A stretch of 64,000 bases of DNA from Oscillospiraceae bacterium (GCA_022487055.1 JAKVJJ010000002.1:55741-119740); one strand, 5' to 3'. Positions 18,141-28,839 are shown, numbered from the stretch's first letter. Numbers and translations: made by a program. Notes: generated from the sequence alone by a model not told the origin.

Positions 18141-19166
18141 ATGGAATTGACACCGCGCAAACAAAAAATACTGGAAACGATTATTGATCTTTACACGGTT
18201 TCCGGGGAGCCGGTGGGCAGCAAGGTGCTGTGTGAGAACCTTGACTTTTCCGTGTCCAGCGCCACTGTGCGCAACGAAATGAGCGACCTTGCGGCGATGG
18301 GGTTGCTCGACCAGCCCCACACCTCAGCGGGCAGGGTGCCAAGCGAACACGGCTATCGGATTTATATTGATGAGCTGATGAAGCCGCTGCCGGTTACACC
18401 GGAAGAAAGGCACTTCATTGATGCGCTGCTGCTGCCGAGCGCCTATGACCCGGAGAAGCTGCTGGACGGTGTGGCACGGACATTGGCGGGCATTACCCAC
18501 ATGGCGGCCATCACCACCACACCAAGCGGCAGTGTCTCCAAGATTGCGGGTGTTCAGTTTGTGCAAACCAGCCGCAGAACCGCGATGGTTATCTTGATGA
18601 CCAGTTCCGGCACGATGTACAGCCGGGTGTTCCACTGCAACTTTGAATTGACACCGGAAATTCTGCGGGTGTTCTTCCGCGTCTTTAATGAAAGCCTTGC
18701 GGGAAAGCCGGTCAGGAGCATTACGCCGGCGTATATTCAGACCATGGGTGCCTCCATGGGAGAAGCGGCGCTTTTGATGAGCAGCGCGCTGGCGGCTCTG
18801 CAGGATACGGCAAGGGAAGCAATGGGCAGTGATGTGCGCATGGACGGGCAGACTAACCTGCTCTTTTTCCCGGAATTTCATGAAGCAAACCTGCGGCGCA
18901 TCATGCGGTACCTTTCCCGCCCACAGGAAGTCTATCAGCTTCTGGAGAGAGCCGGTTCCCGTGTATATATCGGCAGGGAAAGCGGCGTGAGCGCCCTGCG
19001 GGATGCCAGCTTAGTCATCAAACACTATGCGGTGCGTGGGCAGGATGCCGGAACGATTGCTGTGCTGGGGCCAGTGCGCATGAATTATCCCAAACTCATC
19101 GGCAGCATGGACTATCTGGCAAGTTCCGTCGGACGGATGCTGACCGAACTCATCAACCTGCAGTAA
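18141..19166 (+). CDS. hrcA: heat-inducible transcription repressor HrcA
   Basis: 341-residue repressor that binds CIRCE. N-terminal winged helix (LTPRKQKILETIIDLYTVSGEPVGSK, then SSATVRNEMSDLAAMGLLDQPHTSAGRVPS), followed by the GAF-like and dimerisation domain. AGAGGTGG lies 7 bases before the ATG, with a second AAGGAG touching the start codon. First gene of hrcA-grpE-dnaK-dnaJ; autoregulated through the perfect CIRCE upstream. Confidence 0.97.
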   Translation: MELTPRKQKILETIIDLYTVSGEPVGSKVLCENLDFSVSSATVRNEMSDLAAMGLLDQPHTSAGRVPSEHGYRIYIDELMKPLPVTPEERHFIDALLLPSAYDPEKLLDGVARTLAGITHMAAITTTPSGSVSKIAGVQFVQTSRRTAMVILMTSSGTMYSRVFHCNFELTPEILRVFFRVFNESLAGKPVRSITPAYIQTMGASMGEAALLMSSALAALQDTAREAMGSDVRMDGQTNLLFFPEFHEANLRRIMRYLSRPQEVYQLLERAGSRVYIGRESGVSALRDASLVIKHYAVRGQDAGTIAVLGPVRMNYPKLIGSMDYLASSVGRMLTELINLQ

Positions 19167-19236
19167 TACAATAAATTTTGTTTATGAGCAATTTTGCTTT
19201 TTAATTTTTAGGACAAGAAAAGGGGGTAGCGCTATT

Positions 19237-19854
19237 TTGAAGGACGAAGGAAAGAAAGAAACAGAAGGCGCAAAGAAAACGGAAGAAAAAATGGAATCCG
19301 CCCAGACTGCGGCAGACACTGCGCCGGAAACAGAACAGCCCCAAACAGAACCGGAAAAATGCAGCAGAAAAGAAAAGAAGGCAAAGAAAAAATCGGAGGA
19401 AGAACAGCTCCGCACCGACTTGGAGGCTGCCAAAGATGAAACGGCCAAACAAAAAGACCGGCTGATGCGCACAGCGGCGGAATATGATAATTTCCGCAAG
19501 CGCACAGAGAGGGAAAAGAACACCCTGTATGCAGACGCGACAGCCGATGCTGTGCAGGAATTCCTGCCGGTGGCAGATAATCTGGAGCGGGCGCTGAGCC
19601 AGAAGGAATGCACCGTCGAAGATCTGCGCAAGGGAATTGAAATGGTGGAGCAGCAAATGGACAAAGCACTGGAAAAACTGGGTGTGAAACAAATGGGCAA
19701 AAAAGGGGAAACTTTTGATGCGCAGTTTCACAATGCTGTTTCCCATGTGGAAAATGAGGAACTGGGCGAGAATATAATCGCCGAAGTGTATCAGAAAGGC
19801 TATATGCTGGGTGATAAAGTGGTGCGTCATGCGATGGTACAGGTCGCAAATTAG
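19237..19854 (+). CDS. grpE: nucleotide exchange factor GrpE
   Basis: 205 residues. Charged, Glu/Lys-rich disordered N-terminus of about 65 residues, long coiled coil (near 70-110, RLMRTAAEYDNFRKRTEREK), then the C-terminal beta domain (GETFDAQFHNAVSHVENEE, GYMLGDKVVRHAMVQVAN). Releases ADP from DnaK. TTG start with AAGGGGG about 10 bases upstream. About 70 bases after hrcA in the heat-shock operon. Confidence 0.95.
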   Translation: MKDEGKKETEGAKKTEEKMESAQTAADTAPETEQPQTEPEKCSRKEKKAKKKSEEEQLRTDLEAAKDETAKQKDRLMRTAAEYDNFRKRTEREKNTLYADATADAVQEFLPVADNLERALSQKECTVEDLRKGIEMVEQQMDKALEKLGVKQMGKKGETFDAQFHNAVSHVENEELGENIIAEVYQKGYMLGDKVVRHAMVQVAN

Positions 19855-19929
19855 TGAGAATGCGCGCAGCGCTTTCCATATAAAATTTTGTAAATACTTT
19901 GAGTGAAAATAAAATGGAGGTACGGACTT

Positions 19930-21801
19930 ATGAGTAAAACTATTGGTATCGACCTTGGTACAACAAACTCCTGTGTGGCGGTTATTGAGGGCGGCGAGCC
20001 AGTTGTCATTGCAAACGCAGAAGGTGCCCGCACAACCCCGTCTGTGGTGGCTTTCAAAAAAGACGGCGAGCGTATCGTCGGTCAGGCGGCAAAGCGCCAG
20101 GCAATCGCAAACCCGGAGCGCACAGTGAGTTCTATTAAGCGCGAGATGGGTTCCGACTACAAAGTGAAGATTGACGATAAGAAGTACACCCCGCAGGAAA
20201 TCAGCGCCATGATTCTGCAGAAGCTGAAGGGTGATGCAGAAGCTTATCTGGGCGAACCGGTAAGCAATGCGGTTATCACCGTGCCGGCTTACTTTACGGA
20301 TTCTCAGCGCCAGGCAACCAAGGATGCAGGCAAGATTGCGGGACTGGATGTTAAGCGTATCATCAACGAACCAACCGCTGCAGCTTTGTCCTACGGTATT
20401 GACAAGGGCGGAGAGCAGAAAATCATGGTTTATGACCTTGGCGGCGGCACTTTCGATGTTTCCATCATTGAGATGGGTGACGGGGTGCAGGAAGTGCTGG
20501 CAACCGCGGGTAACAACCGTCTGGGCGGCGATGACTTTGATAAGCGTGTGATGGACTGGATGGTCAGTGAATTCAAGAAAGAAAACGGCATTGACCTTTC
20601 CGGCGACAAGATGGCTGTACAGCGCCTGAAGGAAGCTGCCGAAAAAGCAAAAATCGAACTTTCCGGCATGAACAGCACACAGATTAACCTGCCGTTTATC
20701 ACAGCGGACGCAACCGGGCCGAAGCACTTGGATATGACACTTACTCGTGCAAAGTTTGATGAACTGACCGCAGATCTGGTTGAAAAGACCATGGGCCCGG
20801 TACAGCAGGCGATGAAGGATGCCGGCCTGTCCTTTAATGACATTAACAAAGTGCTAATGGTCGGCGGTTCTTCCCGTATTCCGGCTGTGCAGGACGCTGT
20901 GAAGAAAGCAACCGGCAAGGAGCCTTTCAAGGGCATCAACCCGGATGAATGCGTTGCAATCGGTGCGGCTCTGCAGGCAGGTGTTCTCGGCGGCGAAGTC
21001 GAAGGACTGCTGCTGCTGGATGTCACCCCGTTGTCCCTTGGTGTGGAAACTATGGGCGGTGTGATGACGAAGGTTATTGAACGCAACACCACCATCCCGA
21101 CCAAAAAGAGTCAGGTGTTCTCCACCGCTGCGGATGGCCAGACACAGGTTGAAATCAATGTGCTGCAGGGCGAACGTGAATTCTCACGCGATAACAAGCA
21201 GCTCGGTATCTTTAAGCTGGACGGTATTGCTCCTGCACCGCGCGGCATTCCTCAGATTGAAGTAACCTTTGATATTGATGCGAATGGCATTGTAAATGTT
21301 TCCGCTAAGGATAAGGGCACCGGCAAAGAGCAGCATATTACGATTTCTTCCTCCTCCAACATGAGCAAGGACGACATCGACAAGGCTGTGAAGGACGCAG
21401 AGAAATTTGCCGATGAAGACAAGAAGCACCGCGAGGCAGTGGATGCCAAAAACAATGCGGAACAGATGGCTTATACTGCGGAAAAGCTTATCTCTGACAG
21501 TGGCGACAAGATTGACGCGGCTGACAAGAGCGAGTTGGAAACGAAGATTAACGCTGTGAAGGAAGCCAACAAGGGCGACAACACAGAGGACATTAAGGCG
21601 AAGGCCGATGAGCTGCAGAAGGCGATGTTTGCTGTCAGCGAAAAACTTTACAAGAGCAACCCGCAGGCGGCGCAGGCAGCAGCACAGGCAGCTGCTCAGC
21701 AAGCGGCCGGTGAACAGCAGGCAGGCCCACAGAAGGACGCAAATGGCAACACTGTCTATGATGCGGAATACAAAGACGTGGATGGCAAAGATAAGAAGTG
21801 A
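19930..21801 (+). CDS. dnaK: molecular chaperone DnaK (Hsp70)
   Basis: 623 residues. ATPase domain with [14 protein letters not shown] at 5-18, [17 protein letters not shown], and [15 protein letters not shown] near 180; substrate domain with the [13 protein letters not shown] start near 380; C-terminal Gln/Ala-rich lid tail. Start ATG with GGAGG at 9 bases; an ATG nine codons upstream is in the grpE-dnaK spacer without RBS. Third gene of the operon. A hairpin after it may lower dnaJ expression. Confidence 0.98.
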   Translation: MSKTIGIDLGTTNSCVAVIEGGEPVVIANAEGARTTPSVVAFKKDGERIVGQAAKRQAIANPERTVSSIKREMGSDYKVKIDDKKYTPQEISAMILQKLKGDAEAYLGEPVSNAVITVPAYFTDSQRQATKDAGKIAGLDVKRIINEPTAAALSYGIDKGGEQKIMVYDLGGGTFDVSIIEMGDGVQEVLATAGNNRLGGDDFDKRVMDWMVSEFKKENGIDLSGDKMAVQRLKEAAEKAKIELSGMNSTQINLPFITADATGPKHLDMTLTRAKFDELTADLVEKTMGPVQQAMKDAGLSFNDINKVLMVGGSSRIPAVQDAVKKATGKEPFKGINPDECVAIGAALQAGVLGGEVEGLLLLDVTPLSLGVETMGGVMTKVIERNTTIPTKKSQVFSTAADGQTQVEINVLQGEREFSRDNKQLGIFKLDGIAPAPRGIPQIEVTFDIDANGIVNVSAKDKGTGKEQHITISSSSNMSKDDIDKAVKDAEKFADEDKKHREAVDAKNNAEQMAYTAEKLISDSGDKIDAADKSELETKINAVKEANKGDNTEDIKAKADELQKAMFAVSEKLYKSNPQAAQAAAQAAAQQAAGEQQAGPQKDANGNTVYDAEYKDVDGKDKK

Positions 21802-21820
21802 TTTTTCATAACAGGAGCAG

Positions 21821-21846
21821 ACAGGGGCTTTCGCAGAGGCCCCTGT
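21821..21846 (+). terminator. hairpin between dnaK and dnaJ (partial terminator or processing site)
   Basis: ACAGGGGC/GCCCCTGT, 8 bp, without a strong T-run. Fits a leaky terminator or mRNA-stability element setting the DnaK:DnaJ ratio (inference). Confidence 0.4.
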
Positions 21847-21978
21847 TTGTCCTGCCGGGGGTTTTCTGCTTGACTTTCCGCTGGGACACTAGTATCCTTA
21901 AAAACTGTCAGGCAGAAAAATTACACAGTATGTCAAAATTTTTAGACATGGGACAATGTCCTGAGAGGAGGGATTTTT

Positions 21979-23133
21979 GTGGCGGAAAACAGAGATTACT
22001 ATGAAGTAATGGGTGTGCCGAAGAATGCCTCGGAGGACGAAATCAAAAAAGCATACCGCAATTTGGCCAAAAAGTACCATCCGGACCTGCACCCGGGTGA
22101 CAAAAACGCAGAGGAAAAATTCAAGGAATTGAATGAAGCCTATGAAGTGCTGTCCAATAAAGATAAGCGCGCGCGTTATGACCAGTTCGGCCGAGCGGGG
22201 GTAGATCCGAACTTCGGCGGCGGTGCGGCTGGCGGCGACCCCTTCGGTGGAATGGGCGGCATTGATGATATTTTCGACACTTTCTTCGGCGGAGCAAGTC
22301 CGTTCGGCGGTTTCGGCGGACGGCGTGCCAATCCGAATGCACCGCGGCGCGGCTCTGATGTGGAAGCAACCTTAGTGGTGGAATTTGAGGAGGCTGCGAA
22401 AGGCTGCCGCAAGACCATTACTTATGAAAAAGTGGACGAATGCCCGAGCTGCCACGGCTCCGGCGCAAAGGCGGGCACCAGTGCCTCCACCTGCCCGGAC
22501 TGCGGCGGCACAGGACAGGTGCGCGTGACGCAGAACACCTTTATGGGTGTGGTGCAGACAACGCGAACCTGTGACCGATGCCACGGAACCGGAAAAATTA
22601 TCAATACACCTTGCCCCAACTGCCGCGGGACCGGCCATGTGCGCAAGCATAAGCAGGTGGAAGTCAATGTGCCGGCCGGTATTGACAATCAGCAGATACT
22701 GAATGTATCCGGGCAGGGCAATGCCGGAACAAACGGCGGCCCTGCGGGTGATCTGCATCTTATCATCAGTGTGCGGCCACATCCGCTGTTTGAGCGCAGA
22801 GGAAATGACATTTGGTGCGATATGCCCATTACCTTTATGCAGGCGGCACTGGGCGGTGAAGTGATTGTGCCGACACTGGACGGCAAGGTCAGCTATCAGG
22901 TGAGGGAAGGCACTCAACCCGGAGATATTTTCAAGCTCAAGGGCAAGGGCGTAGCCAAACTCAACGGCCGCGGCTGCGGTGACCAGTATGTGCGCATGGT
23001 GTTGGAAGTACCGAAAAATCTGACACAGAAGCAGAAAGAACTGCTGGAGCAGTTTGAAAAAAGCACCAGTGAAAAAAATTATCAGAAGCGCAAAGGCTTC
23101 TTTGAAAAACTAAAACAGAAATTCGGCGAATAA
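21979..23133 (+). CDS. dnaJ: chaperone protein DnaJ (Hsp40)
   Basis: 384 residues: J domain with HPD in [10 protein letters not shown] near residue 36, Gly/Phe-rich region near 75-115, four zinc repeats ([32 protein letters not shown]) at about 155-215, then the C-terminal peptide-binding domains. GTG start with GAGGAGGG 7 bases upstream. Stimulates the DnaK ATPase. Last gene of the heat-shock operon; separated from dnaK by about 177 bases that could hold a secondary promoter. Confidence 0.97.
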   Translation: MAENRDYYEVMGVPKNASEDEIKKAYRNLAKKYHPDLHPGDKNAEEKFKELNEAYEVLSNKDKRARYDQFGRAGVDPNFGGGAAGGDPFGGMGGIDDIFDTFFGGASPFGGFGGRRANPNAPRRGSDVEATLVVEFEEAAKGCRKTITYEKVDECPSCHGSGAKAGTSASTCPDCGGTGQVRVTQNTFMGVVQTTRTCDRCHGTGKIINTPCPNCRGTGHVRKHKQVEVNVPAGIDNQQILNVSGQGNAGTNGGPAGDLHLIISVRPHPLFERRGNDIWCDMPITFMQAALGGEVIVPTLDGKVSYQVREGTQPGDIFKLKGKGVAKLNGRGCGDQYVRMVLEVPKNLTQKQKELLEQFEKSTSEKNYQKRKGFFEKLKQKFGE

Positions 23134-23138
23134 ACAGG

Positions 23139-23183
23139 AAAGCAGGGGGAACGGCTCACAGCAGTGCGGTCCCCCTGCTTTTT
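23139..23183 (+). terminator. Rho-independent terminator of the heat-shock operon
   Basis: AAAGCAGGGGGA/TCCCCCTGCTTT, 12 bp, followed by TTT. Confidence 0.8.
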
Positions 23184-23219
23184 GCAAATAAACTGCCGCA
23201 TAGAAATGACAGACGTGCA

Positions 23220-23248
23220 TTGACATTGCGGTAGCCATTTATTATAAT
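23220..23248 (+). promoter_or_regulatory. consensus sigma-A promoter of greA
   Basis: Exact TTGACA and TATAAT with a 17-base spacer, about 60 bases before greA; the strongest-looking promoter in the window. Confidence 0.9.
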
Positions 23249-23309
23249 AAATAAGTATATCTCAATGTTTAAATGTGGGAGCCGTTCTCCCTAAAAAGGT
23301 GGTTAAACC

Positions 23310-23795
23310 ATGCAGAAACAGACCGTTTTGACCAAAGAGGGCCTTGAAAAACTCCAAAAAGAACTGGAAGAATTGAAAGGCGTTAAACGTAAAGAAGTTG
23401 CGGGGAAAATCAAAGTGGCTCTGGGCTACGGCGATCTGTCCGAAAACAGTGAATATGATGAAGCGAAAAATGAGCAGGCTATCTTGGAGGCACGCATCGC
23501 CGATGTGGAGGCAATGCTCAAAAACGTGAAAGTCATTGATGAAAATGAACTGAACAGTGAGCAGGTACACATCGGTTCCACCGTGCGGGTTTCCATTGCT
23601 GACCCGGGCAGCAGCGACGGCAAGGAAATGAAGTTTAAAATTGTGGGCAGCAGCGAAGCAGACCCCATTATGGGTTGCATCAGTGATGAAAGTGCGGTTG
23701 GTGCGGCGTTGCTGGAACACTCCGTTGGGGAGAAGCTGGATGTGGAAGTGCCGGCTGGAACGAAGAACTATACGATTTTGGAAATTATTAAGTAA
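23310..23795 (+). CDS. greA: transcription elongation factor GreA
   Basis: 161 residues. N-terminal coiled coil ([20 protein letters not shown], then [16 protein letters not shown] with the acidic tip that rescues backtracked RNA polymerase) and a C-terminal FKBP-like domain ending in [20 protein letters not shown] precedes the ATG. Upstream of lysS, as in many Firmicutes. Confidence 0.96.
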   Translation: MQKQTVLTKEGLEKLQKELEELKGVKRKEVAGKIKVALGYGDLSENSEYDEAKNEQAILEARIADVEAMLKNVKVIDENELNSEQVHIGSTVRVSIADPGSSDGKEMKFKIVGSSEADPIMGCISDESAVGAALLEHSVGEKLDVEVPAGTKNYTILEIIK

Positions 23796-23812
23796 ACAGA
23801 AAAGACATTCTG

Positions 23813-23869
23813 ATGCCCGGGTGTGCTGCCGCTGACCGGAAAGCAGTGGATGCTGACCGGGTATTTTTT
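23813..23869 (+). terminator. structured terminator between greA and lysS
   Basis: ATGCCCGG/CCGGGTAT outer stem enclosing a smaller CCGCTG/CAGTGG hairpin, followed by six T. lysS lies directly after, so it is expressed by read-through or a promoter not recognised here. No T-box specifier arrangement was seen. Confidence 0.55.
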
Positions 23870-23898
23870 GTTGTTCAACTGTTAGGAGGAAAAACCAA

Positions 23899-25398
23899 AT
23901 GAGCAAAAACGGGGAAAATCAGGGGAATTCGGAGCAGGACCTGAATGAACAGCAGCAGATTCGCCGGGAAAAACTGGCGGCACTGCAGGCAGAGGGGAAG
24001 AACCCCTTTGCTGTGACTACATGGCCGCAGGACAGTTTTGCAAAAAATATTAAAGAAAACTTTGAGGAAATGGACGGCAAGGAAGTCTGCATCGCGGGGC
24101 GTATGATGAGCCGCCGTGTCATGGGCAAAGCAAGCTTTCTGGATGTAATGGATACAACCGACCGGATTCAGGTCTATTTCCGAATTGATGAGTTGGGTGA
24201 AGAAACCTACAAGGAATTTAAAGCATACTGGGATGTGGGCGACATTATCGGCGTGACCGGCAATGTTTTCCGCACCAAGCGCGGCGAAGTGAGTGTGCGC
24301 GCGACTGGAGCAAAGCTGCTGAGTAAAAGCCTGCTGCCGCTGCCGGAAAAGTTCCACGGTTTGACCAATACTGACACCCGTTACCGCCAGCGCTATCTGG
24401 ATTTGATTGTGAATCCGGAAGTGAAGGACACTTTTGTGAAGCGCAGCCAGATTATCACGGAAATTCGGAACTATCTGGACGGGCAGAAATTCCTTGAGGT
24501 GGAAACACCAGTGCTGCATACGATTGCAGGTGGTGCCTCCGCACGGCCTTTCACTACACATCATAATACACTGGACATGGATTTGTACCTGCGTATCGCG
24601 CTGGAGCTTTACCTGAAGCGGCTGATTGTCGGTGGTTTTGACCGTGTGTATGAAATCGGCCGTGTGTTCCGCAATGAAGGCATGGACACCAAGCATAATC
24701 CGGAATTTACCGAGCTGGAATTGTATCAGGCATACACGGATATTCATGGCATGATGGACCTGACGGAAGACCTTATCCGCACCGTGGCGACCAAGGTGAT
24801 GGGCACCACGAAGGTGCAGGTGAAGGGTGTGGATATTGACTTTGCACAGCCTTTTGCGCGTGTCAGCATGAAGGATGCTGTGAAGGAATACGCTGGTGTC
24901 GACTTTGACGATTTCAAGTCCCTGGATGAAGCGCGCGCCTGTGCCAAGGAACATCATCTGGATGTGCAGCCGCGCCATAAGATGGGCGACATTATGAATT
25001 TGTTCTTTGACGAATACTGTGAGGACAAGCTGGTGCAGCCGACTTTCCTGACCGGACACCCGACAGACATTTCTCCGCTGGCAAAGAAAGACCCGCGTGA
25101 CCCGCGCTACACAGAGCGGTTTGAGCTTTTCATCTGCGGCACAGAGCATGCCAATGCTTTCTCGGAGCTGAATGACCCGATTGACCAACGGGAACGCTTC
25201 GAGGCACAGGCGGCAGCAAAAGCGGCCGGCGATGACGAAGCCTGCGATGTGGATGAGGATTTCCTCACTGCACTGGAATATGGAATGCCGCCGACTGGCG
25301 GACTCGGCATCGGCATCGACCGGCTGGTGATGACACTGACCGGCGCGGAAACGATCCGTGATGTTCTGCTGTTCCCGACAATGAAGCCGAAGGAGTGA
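23899..25398 (+). CDS. lysS: lysyl-tRNA synthetase, class II
   Basis: Charges tRNA-Lys. 499 residues: N-terminal OB-fold anticodon domain ([21 protein letters not shown]) and class II core with motif 1 near [21 protein letters not shown], motif 2 [20 protein letters not shown] and motif 3 [15 protein letters not shown] with TAGGAGG upstream. Followed six bases later by a membrane protein gene, probably co-transcribed. Confidence 0.97.
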   Translation: MSKNGENQGNSEQDLNEQQQIRREKLAALQAEGKNPFAVTTWPQDSFAKNIKENFEEMDGKEVCIAGRMMSRRVMGKASFLDVMDTTDRIQVYFRIDELGEETYKEFKAYWDVGDIIGVTGNVFRTKRGEVSVRATGAKLLSKSLLPLPEKFHGLTNTDTRYRQRYLDLIVNPEVKDTFVKRSQIITEIRNYLDGQKFLEVETPVLHTIAGGASARPFTTHHNTLDMDLYLRIALELYLKRLIVGGFDRVYEIGRVFRNEGMDTKHNPEFTELELYQAYTDIHGMMDLTEDLIRTVATKVMGTTKVQVKGVDIDFAQPFARVSMKDAVKEYAGVDFDDFKSLDEARACAKEHHLDVQPRHKMGDIMNLFFDEYCEDKLVQPTFLTGHPTDISPLAKKDPRDPRYTERFELFICGTEHANAFSELNDPIDQRERFEAQAAAKAAGDDEACDVDEDFLTALEYGMPPTGGLGIGIDRLVMTLTGAETIRDVLLFPTMKPKE

Positions 25399-25404
25399 GA
25401 GCAT

Positions 25405-26067
25405 ATGGCACGCGAAGGTTATCTGGTGCATCAGGGCGATGAAACGATTCACAGTGAGAAGCTGAGAAAAGAGCCAAAGACGCCAAAGGAAAAGTGGCAG
25501 AATTTTTGGTATTACCACAAATGGCACGTCCTGATTGGAATTGCAGCAGCGGCTCTCGTGATTTTTGCCATAACAGATGCTGTCACAAAAGTGAGTCCGG
25601 ATTATCAGATTGGACTGATTACCAGCTATCAGGTACCTGACCAGACCATCCAGAATATGGAGAAAAAGCTGCAGACGGGCGCAAAAGACCGCAACGGTGA
25701 CGGCAAAGTCGTGGTGCAGGTGAACAACTACGCTGTGGGCGGGGACAACAACAAAACAGACCCGCAGGTGGCCGCCGCCAATGTTACTCGGTTGATGGGC
25801 GACTTTACAACCGACAGCGATATGCTCTTTATCTGTGACGACAAAGGCTATGACTATATTCAGAAACAGGATGGATGGGACAAAGGTCACACAAAAATGG
25901 CTTTGCCGGAAAGCTTGAGCTACCAGGGATACAAGTGGACAGCGAGTATGCGGGCGCTGTTTTCTGACAATGACAAAAAGTATCAGAAACACAAAGAATA
26001 CTGGGATGCATCGCTGAAACTGTTTCAAAACGTAAAAAACGCGAAAAAATCTTCGGCAACGTCCTGA
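25405..26067 (+). CDS. single-pass membrane protein, unknown
   Basis: 220 residues: about 45-residue charged cytoplasmic N-terminus with a Trp/Tyr/His-rich patch (WQNFWYYHKWH) just before a membrane helix at about 47-65, then a 150-residue extracytoplasmic region with a DRNGDGK acidic loop that resembles a calcium-binding or dockerin-like turn, though only one copy is present. No family recognised. Six bases after lysS, so part of the same unit, and ended by a strong terminator. Confidence 0.65.
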   Translation: MAREGYLVHQGDETIHSEKLRKEPKTPKEKWQNFWYYHKWHVLIGIAAAALVIFAITDAVTKVSPDYQIGLITSYQVPDQTIQNMEKKLQTGAKDRNGDGKVVVQVNNYAVGGDNNKTDPQVAAANVTRLMGDFTTDSDMLFICDDKGYDYIQKQDGWDKGHTKMALPESLSYQGYKWTASMRALFSDNDKKYQKHKEYWDASLKLFQNVKNAKKSSATS

Positions 26068-26070
26068 AAA

Positions 26071-26100
26071 AAAGGCAACCCATTCAATTGGGTTGCCTTT
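26071..26100. terminator. bidirectional terminator
   Basis: Perfect 12-bp stem AAAGGCAACCCA with its complement, loop 6, A/T-rich on both sides. It serves the lysS unit and the convergent Crp-like gene, whose stop codon it touches. Confidence 0.9.
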
Positions 26101-26741
26101 TACTGTATCTGTGCGAATTCCTTCAATGCTGGCGCATTTAAAATATGAATGCAACGATATTGCAGGGAAATCCAGCCGGACTGACAGAAAGTGTGAAGAA
26201 CGCGGCTGACGGTTACGCGGGTGACACCGGCAAGGTCCCCAAGCTCCTCCTGAGAAGTATTGACCATATGCTCTGTGCCGGACTGGGAAAGCAGAATGCC
26301 GGCAATCCTGCGGTCGGCCGGAAGGAAAGACATGGTGTCAAGCTGGCCGGAGAGCATCCGCACGGTCCTTGCTAAAACCTGTATCATCTGCAGCGCAAGG
26401 GTCGGTTTGCTGCGGAAAAGGGCAGTTAGTTCCTCCCGGCCAATTAGCACCAGCTCGCAGTCTGTAACGGCACGTGCGGAAGTGGTGCGAGGTTCACCGT
26501 CCAAAAAAGCGGCTTCTCCCAAGATGCTGCCGGCTTCCCGCACTGTCACAGTCTTTTCGGAACCTTCGTCCGAAATCAAAAAAACGCGGACACGGCCTTT
26601 CTTCAGATAATAAAAACAGGTGCCCGGTTCCCCCTGTAGATAAATGACTTGACCGCGCGAATAAAGACGGGACGGCTGATTTTCTGCCAGAATAGACCAG
26701 CCGGATGCCGGAGCGGTGAAATGAAAACTTTCGTGTTCCAT
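26100..26741 (-). CDS. Crp/Fnr family transcriptional regulator
   Basis: 213 residues: cyclic-nucleotide-binding-like beta barrel (VIYLQGEPGTCFYYLKKGRVRVF, GEAAFLDGEPRTTSARAVTDCE), dimer helix near 105-130, and a C-terminal winged helix (TSQEELGDLAGVTRVTVSRVL). No cysteine cluster as in FNR, so no Fe-S sensing is suggested. The PRTTSARA segment sits where CRP contacts cAMP phosphate, but clostridial members usually sense other ligands. ATG with AGAGGG; a longer in-frame opening lacks an RBS. Divergent from leuCD; its own -35 lies inside a palindrome in the shared intergenic space. Confidence 0.88.
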   Translation of the reverse strand: MEHESFHFTAPASGWSILAENQPSRLYSRGQVIYLQGEPGTCFYYLKKGRVRVFLISDEGSEKTVTVREAGSILGEAAFLDGEPRTTSARAVTDCELVLIGREELTALFRSKPTLALQMIQVLARTVRMLSGQLDTMSFLPADRRIAGILLSQSGTEHMVNTSQEELGDLAGVTRVTVSRVLHTFCQSGWISLQYRCIHILNAPALKEFAQIQ

Positions 26742-26788
26742 AGAATCCCTCTCTGCAAAAAGCATAAATTGAATGAACCTTTCCTAAG

Positions 26789-26817
26789 ATTGTAACAGGG
26801 TTTACATTCTTTGTAAA
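26789..26817 (-). promoter_or_regulatory. promoter of the Crp-like gene
   Basis: Minus strand TTTACA, 17-base spacer, TACAAT. The -35 hexamer is half of the palindrome at 26800-26818. Confidence 0.65.
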
Positions 26818-26818
26818 C
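26800..26818. promoter_or_regulatory. palindromic operator candidate between crp-like gene and leuC
   Basis: Perfect 7-bp inverted repeat GTTTACA-N5-TGTAAAC, the size and spacing of a Crp/Fnr dimer site. It overlaps the regulator's own -35 and lies just upstream of the leuC -10 candidate GATAAT (26828-26833). Confidence 0.6.
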
Positions 26819-26866
26819 AGATTGTGCGATAATAAACGGCAGAAAACAGGCAAGGGGGAACTTTGT

Positions 26867-28126
26867 ATGGGAATGACCATGACACAGAAAATTTTGGCGG
26901 CACACGCGGGGCTGCCCTGTGTGAAGGCTGGCCAACTGATTGAGGCAAAACTGGATTTGGTGCTAGGCAATGACATTACCAGTCCGGTGGCAATCAACGC
27001 CTTTGAAGAATGCGGCGCGGACAGTGTCTTTGACAACAACAGAATCGCACTGGTGCTGGACCATTTTGTGCCGAATAAAGATATTAAGGCTGCGGAACAG
27101 TGCCGTCAAACCCGTAGCTTTGCCGGAAAATACAATATCAAAAATTTCTTTGATGTTGGTCGCATGGGGATTGAGCACGCCCTGCTGCCGGAACAAGGGC
27201 TGGTCGGCCCGGGTGACTGCATTATCGGCGCGGACAGTCACACCTGCACTTACGGCGCGCTTGGAGCTTTTTCAACCGGTGTGGGCAGCACAGACATGGC
27301 GGCAGGCATGATTTCCGGTAAGGCATGGTTTAAAGTACCGGGCGCTATTCGGGTGGTGCTGAAGGGAAAGCCGACCGGATGGGTGAGCGGCAAAGATGTT
27401 GTGCTGCATCTGATTGGGGAAATCGGCGTGGACGGCGCTCTGTATAAATCTCTCGAATTTACGGGAGAAGGAGTGGCAGCGCTTTCGGTGGAAGACCGAC
27501 TTTGCATTTCCAATATGGCAATCGAAGCGGGCGCGAAAAATGGAATTTTCCCCGTGGACGAAAAAACGCTTGCCTATGAAAAAGGACGTTTTCAGCGGGA
27601 AGTAAAGATTTATGAAGCGGACGCTGACGCGGAATATGAGCGCACCATTGAAATCGACCTGTCCGCACTGCGTCCGACTGTCAGTTTCCCGCATTTGCCC
27701 GAGAACACAAAGACCATCGACGAGGCAGCAGGCGTAAAGATTGACCAGGCGGTTATCGGTTCCTGCACCAATGGGCGGATAGAGGATATGCGGGTTGCGG
27801 CGAAAATTTTGAAGGGACGCAAGGTGGCGGACGGCGTGCGCTGCATTGTTATTCCGGCAACTCAGCAGATTTATCTGCAGTGCATCCGTGAAGGTCTGAC
27901 GGAAACCTTTGTGGAAGCGGGCGCTGTGGTCAGTACACCCACCTGCGGGCCATGCCTTGGCGGTTATATGGGTATCCTCGGCAAAGGAGAACGAGCGGTT
28001 TCCACCACAAACCGGAACTTTGTCGGGCGTATGGGGCATATTGAAAGTGAAGTTTACCTGGCAAGTCCGGCAGTGGCGGCAGCAAGCGCGGTCACCGGAG
28101 TCCTGACAGACCCGGATAATCTGTGA
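26867..28126 (+). CDS. leuC: 3-isopropylmalate dehydratase large subunit
   Basis: Aconitase-type 4Fe-4S subunit of leucine biosynthesis (2- to 3-isopropylmalate). 419 residues of the compact LeuC/HacA type. Cluster ligands: Cys in IGSCTNGR near 300 and the CxxC of [10 protein letters not shown] near 360; active-site [18 protein letters not shown] near 125. Homoaconitase is an alternative in this family, but leucine synthesis is more likely. ATG with AAGGGGG 8 bases upstream; an upstream GTG/ATG frame opening has no RBS. Forms an enzyme with LeuD encoded next. leuA and leuB are not in the window. Confidence 0.92.
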   Translation: MGMTMTQKILAAHAGLPCVKAGQLIEAKLDLVLGNDITSPVAINAFEECGADSVFDNNRIALVLDHFVPNKDIKAAEQCRQTRSFAGKYNIKNFFDVGRMGIEHALLPEQGLVGPGDCIIGADSHTCTYGALGAFSTGVGSTDMAAGMISGKAWFKVPGAIRVVLKGKPTGWVSGKDVVLHLIGEIGVDGALYKSLEFTGEGVAALSVEDRLCISNMAIEAGAKNGIFPVDEKTLAYEKGRFQREVKIYEADADAEYERTIEIDLSALRPTVSFPHLPENTKTIDEAAGVKIDQAVIGSCTNGRIEDMRVAAKILKGRKVADGVRCIVIPATQQIYLQCIREGLTETFVEAGAVVSTPTCGPCLGGYMGILGKGERAVSTTNRNFVGRMGHIESEVYLASPAVAAASAVTGVLTDPDNL

Positions 28127-28143
28127 GCGGGAGGAGAAGAATC

Positions 28144-28626
28144 ATGCAGGCAAAAGGCAGAGTGCATAAATACGGCGACAATGTGGATACAGATGTAATC
28201 ATTCCGGCACGTTATCTGAATACTTCCTCCCGAGAGGAACTGGCAAAGCACTGTATGGAGGATATTGACCGGGATTTTGCGGCAAATGTGCAGCCCGGTG
28301 ACATCATTGTGGCTGACAAAAACTTTGGGTGTGGATCTTCACGCGAACACGCACCGATTTCCATACAGGCAAGCGGCATTTCGTGCGTCATTGCCAGCAC
28401 ATTCGCGCGTATCTTTTATCGGAATTCCATCAATATTGGGCTGCCGATATTGGAATGCGAAGCGGCGGCAAAGGGGATACAGGACGGCGATGAAGTGCAG
28501 GTCGACTTTGACACTGGTAGGATTACAGACCTGACAAACGGAAAAAGTTATCAGGCGGAACCATTTCCGCCGTTCATTCAAAATATCATTGATAAGGGCG
28601 GCCTGTTGAACAGTTTGAAGGGCTGA
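28144..28626 (+). CDS. leuD: 3-isopropylmalate dehydratase small subunit
   Basis: 160 residues, the swivel domain that completes the LeuC active site. Marks: [16 protein letters not shown] near 12-27, [14 protein letters not shown] stretch ([14 protein letters not shown]) near 65, and [15 protein letters not shown] near 90. ATG with GGAGGAG upstream, 17 bases after the leuC stop; an in-frame start inside leuC is rejected for lack of an RBS. Confidence 0.94.
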   Translation: MQAKGRVHKYGDNVDTDVIIPARYLNTSSREELAKHCMEDIDRDFAANVQPGDIIVADKNFGCGSSREHAPISIQASGISCVIASTFARIFYRNSINIGLPILECEAAAKGIQDGDEVQVDFDTGRITDLTNGKSYQAEPFPPFIQNIIDKGGLLNSLKG

Positions 28627-28632
28627 CCACAG

Positions 28633-28668
28633 AAAAGCTGCTGCAGAAAATCCTGCGGCAGCTTTTTT
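28633..28668 (+). terminator. Rho-independent terminator of leuCD
   Basis: AAAAGCTGCTGCAG with CTGCGGCAGCTTTT (one GU pair), loop 6, six T. Confidence 0.88.
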
Positions 28669-28839
28669 ATATAGGTGTTCCTGCTGGAATGCCAAACGAG
28701 GGAAAAGCGGATGAACTGGAACTGTACAGACAAGCATGGCTAAAAGTATAACACTTTATTGGGAAAGTTTTCTGATTGGGCTGAATTTTGCCAACAAAAG
28801 GTGAAAAACAGAATAGGGTGTTCATAAAATATTCATCAC

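Noticed and set aside
19201..20727. Open frame of 508 codons opposite grpE and dnaK
   Set aside because: Antisense shadow of conserved chaperone genes.
23875..26154. Open frame of 759 codons on the minus strand opposite lysS and its neighbour
   Set aside because: It mirrors well-recognised sense genes, has His/Cys/Phe-rich unlikely composition and no RBS or family pattern. It is a by-product of codon bias.
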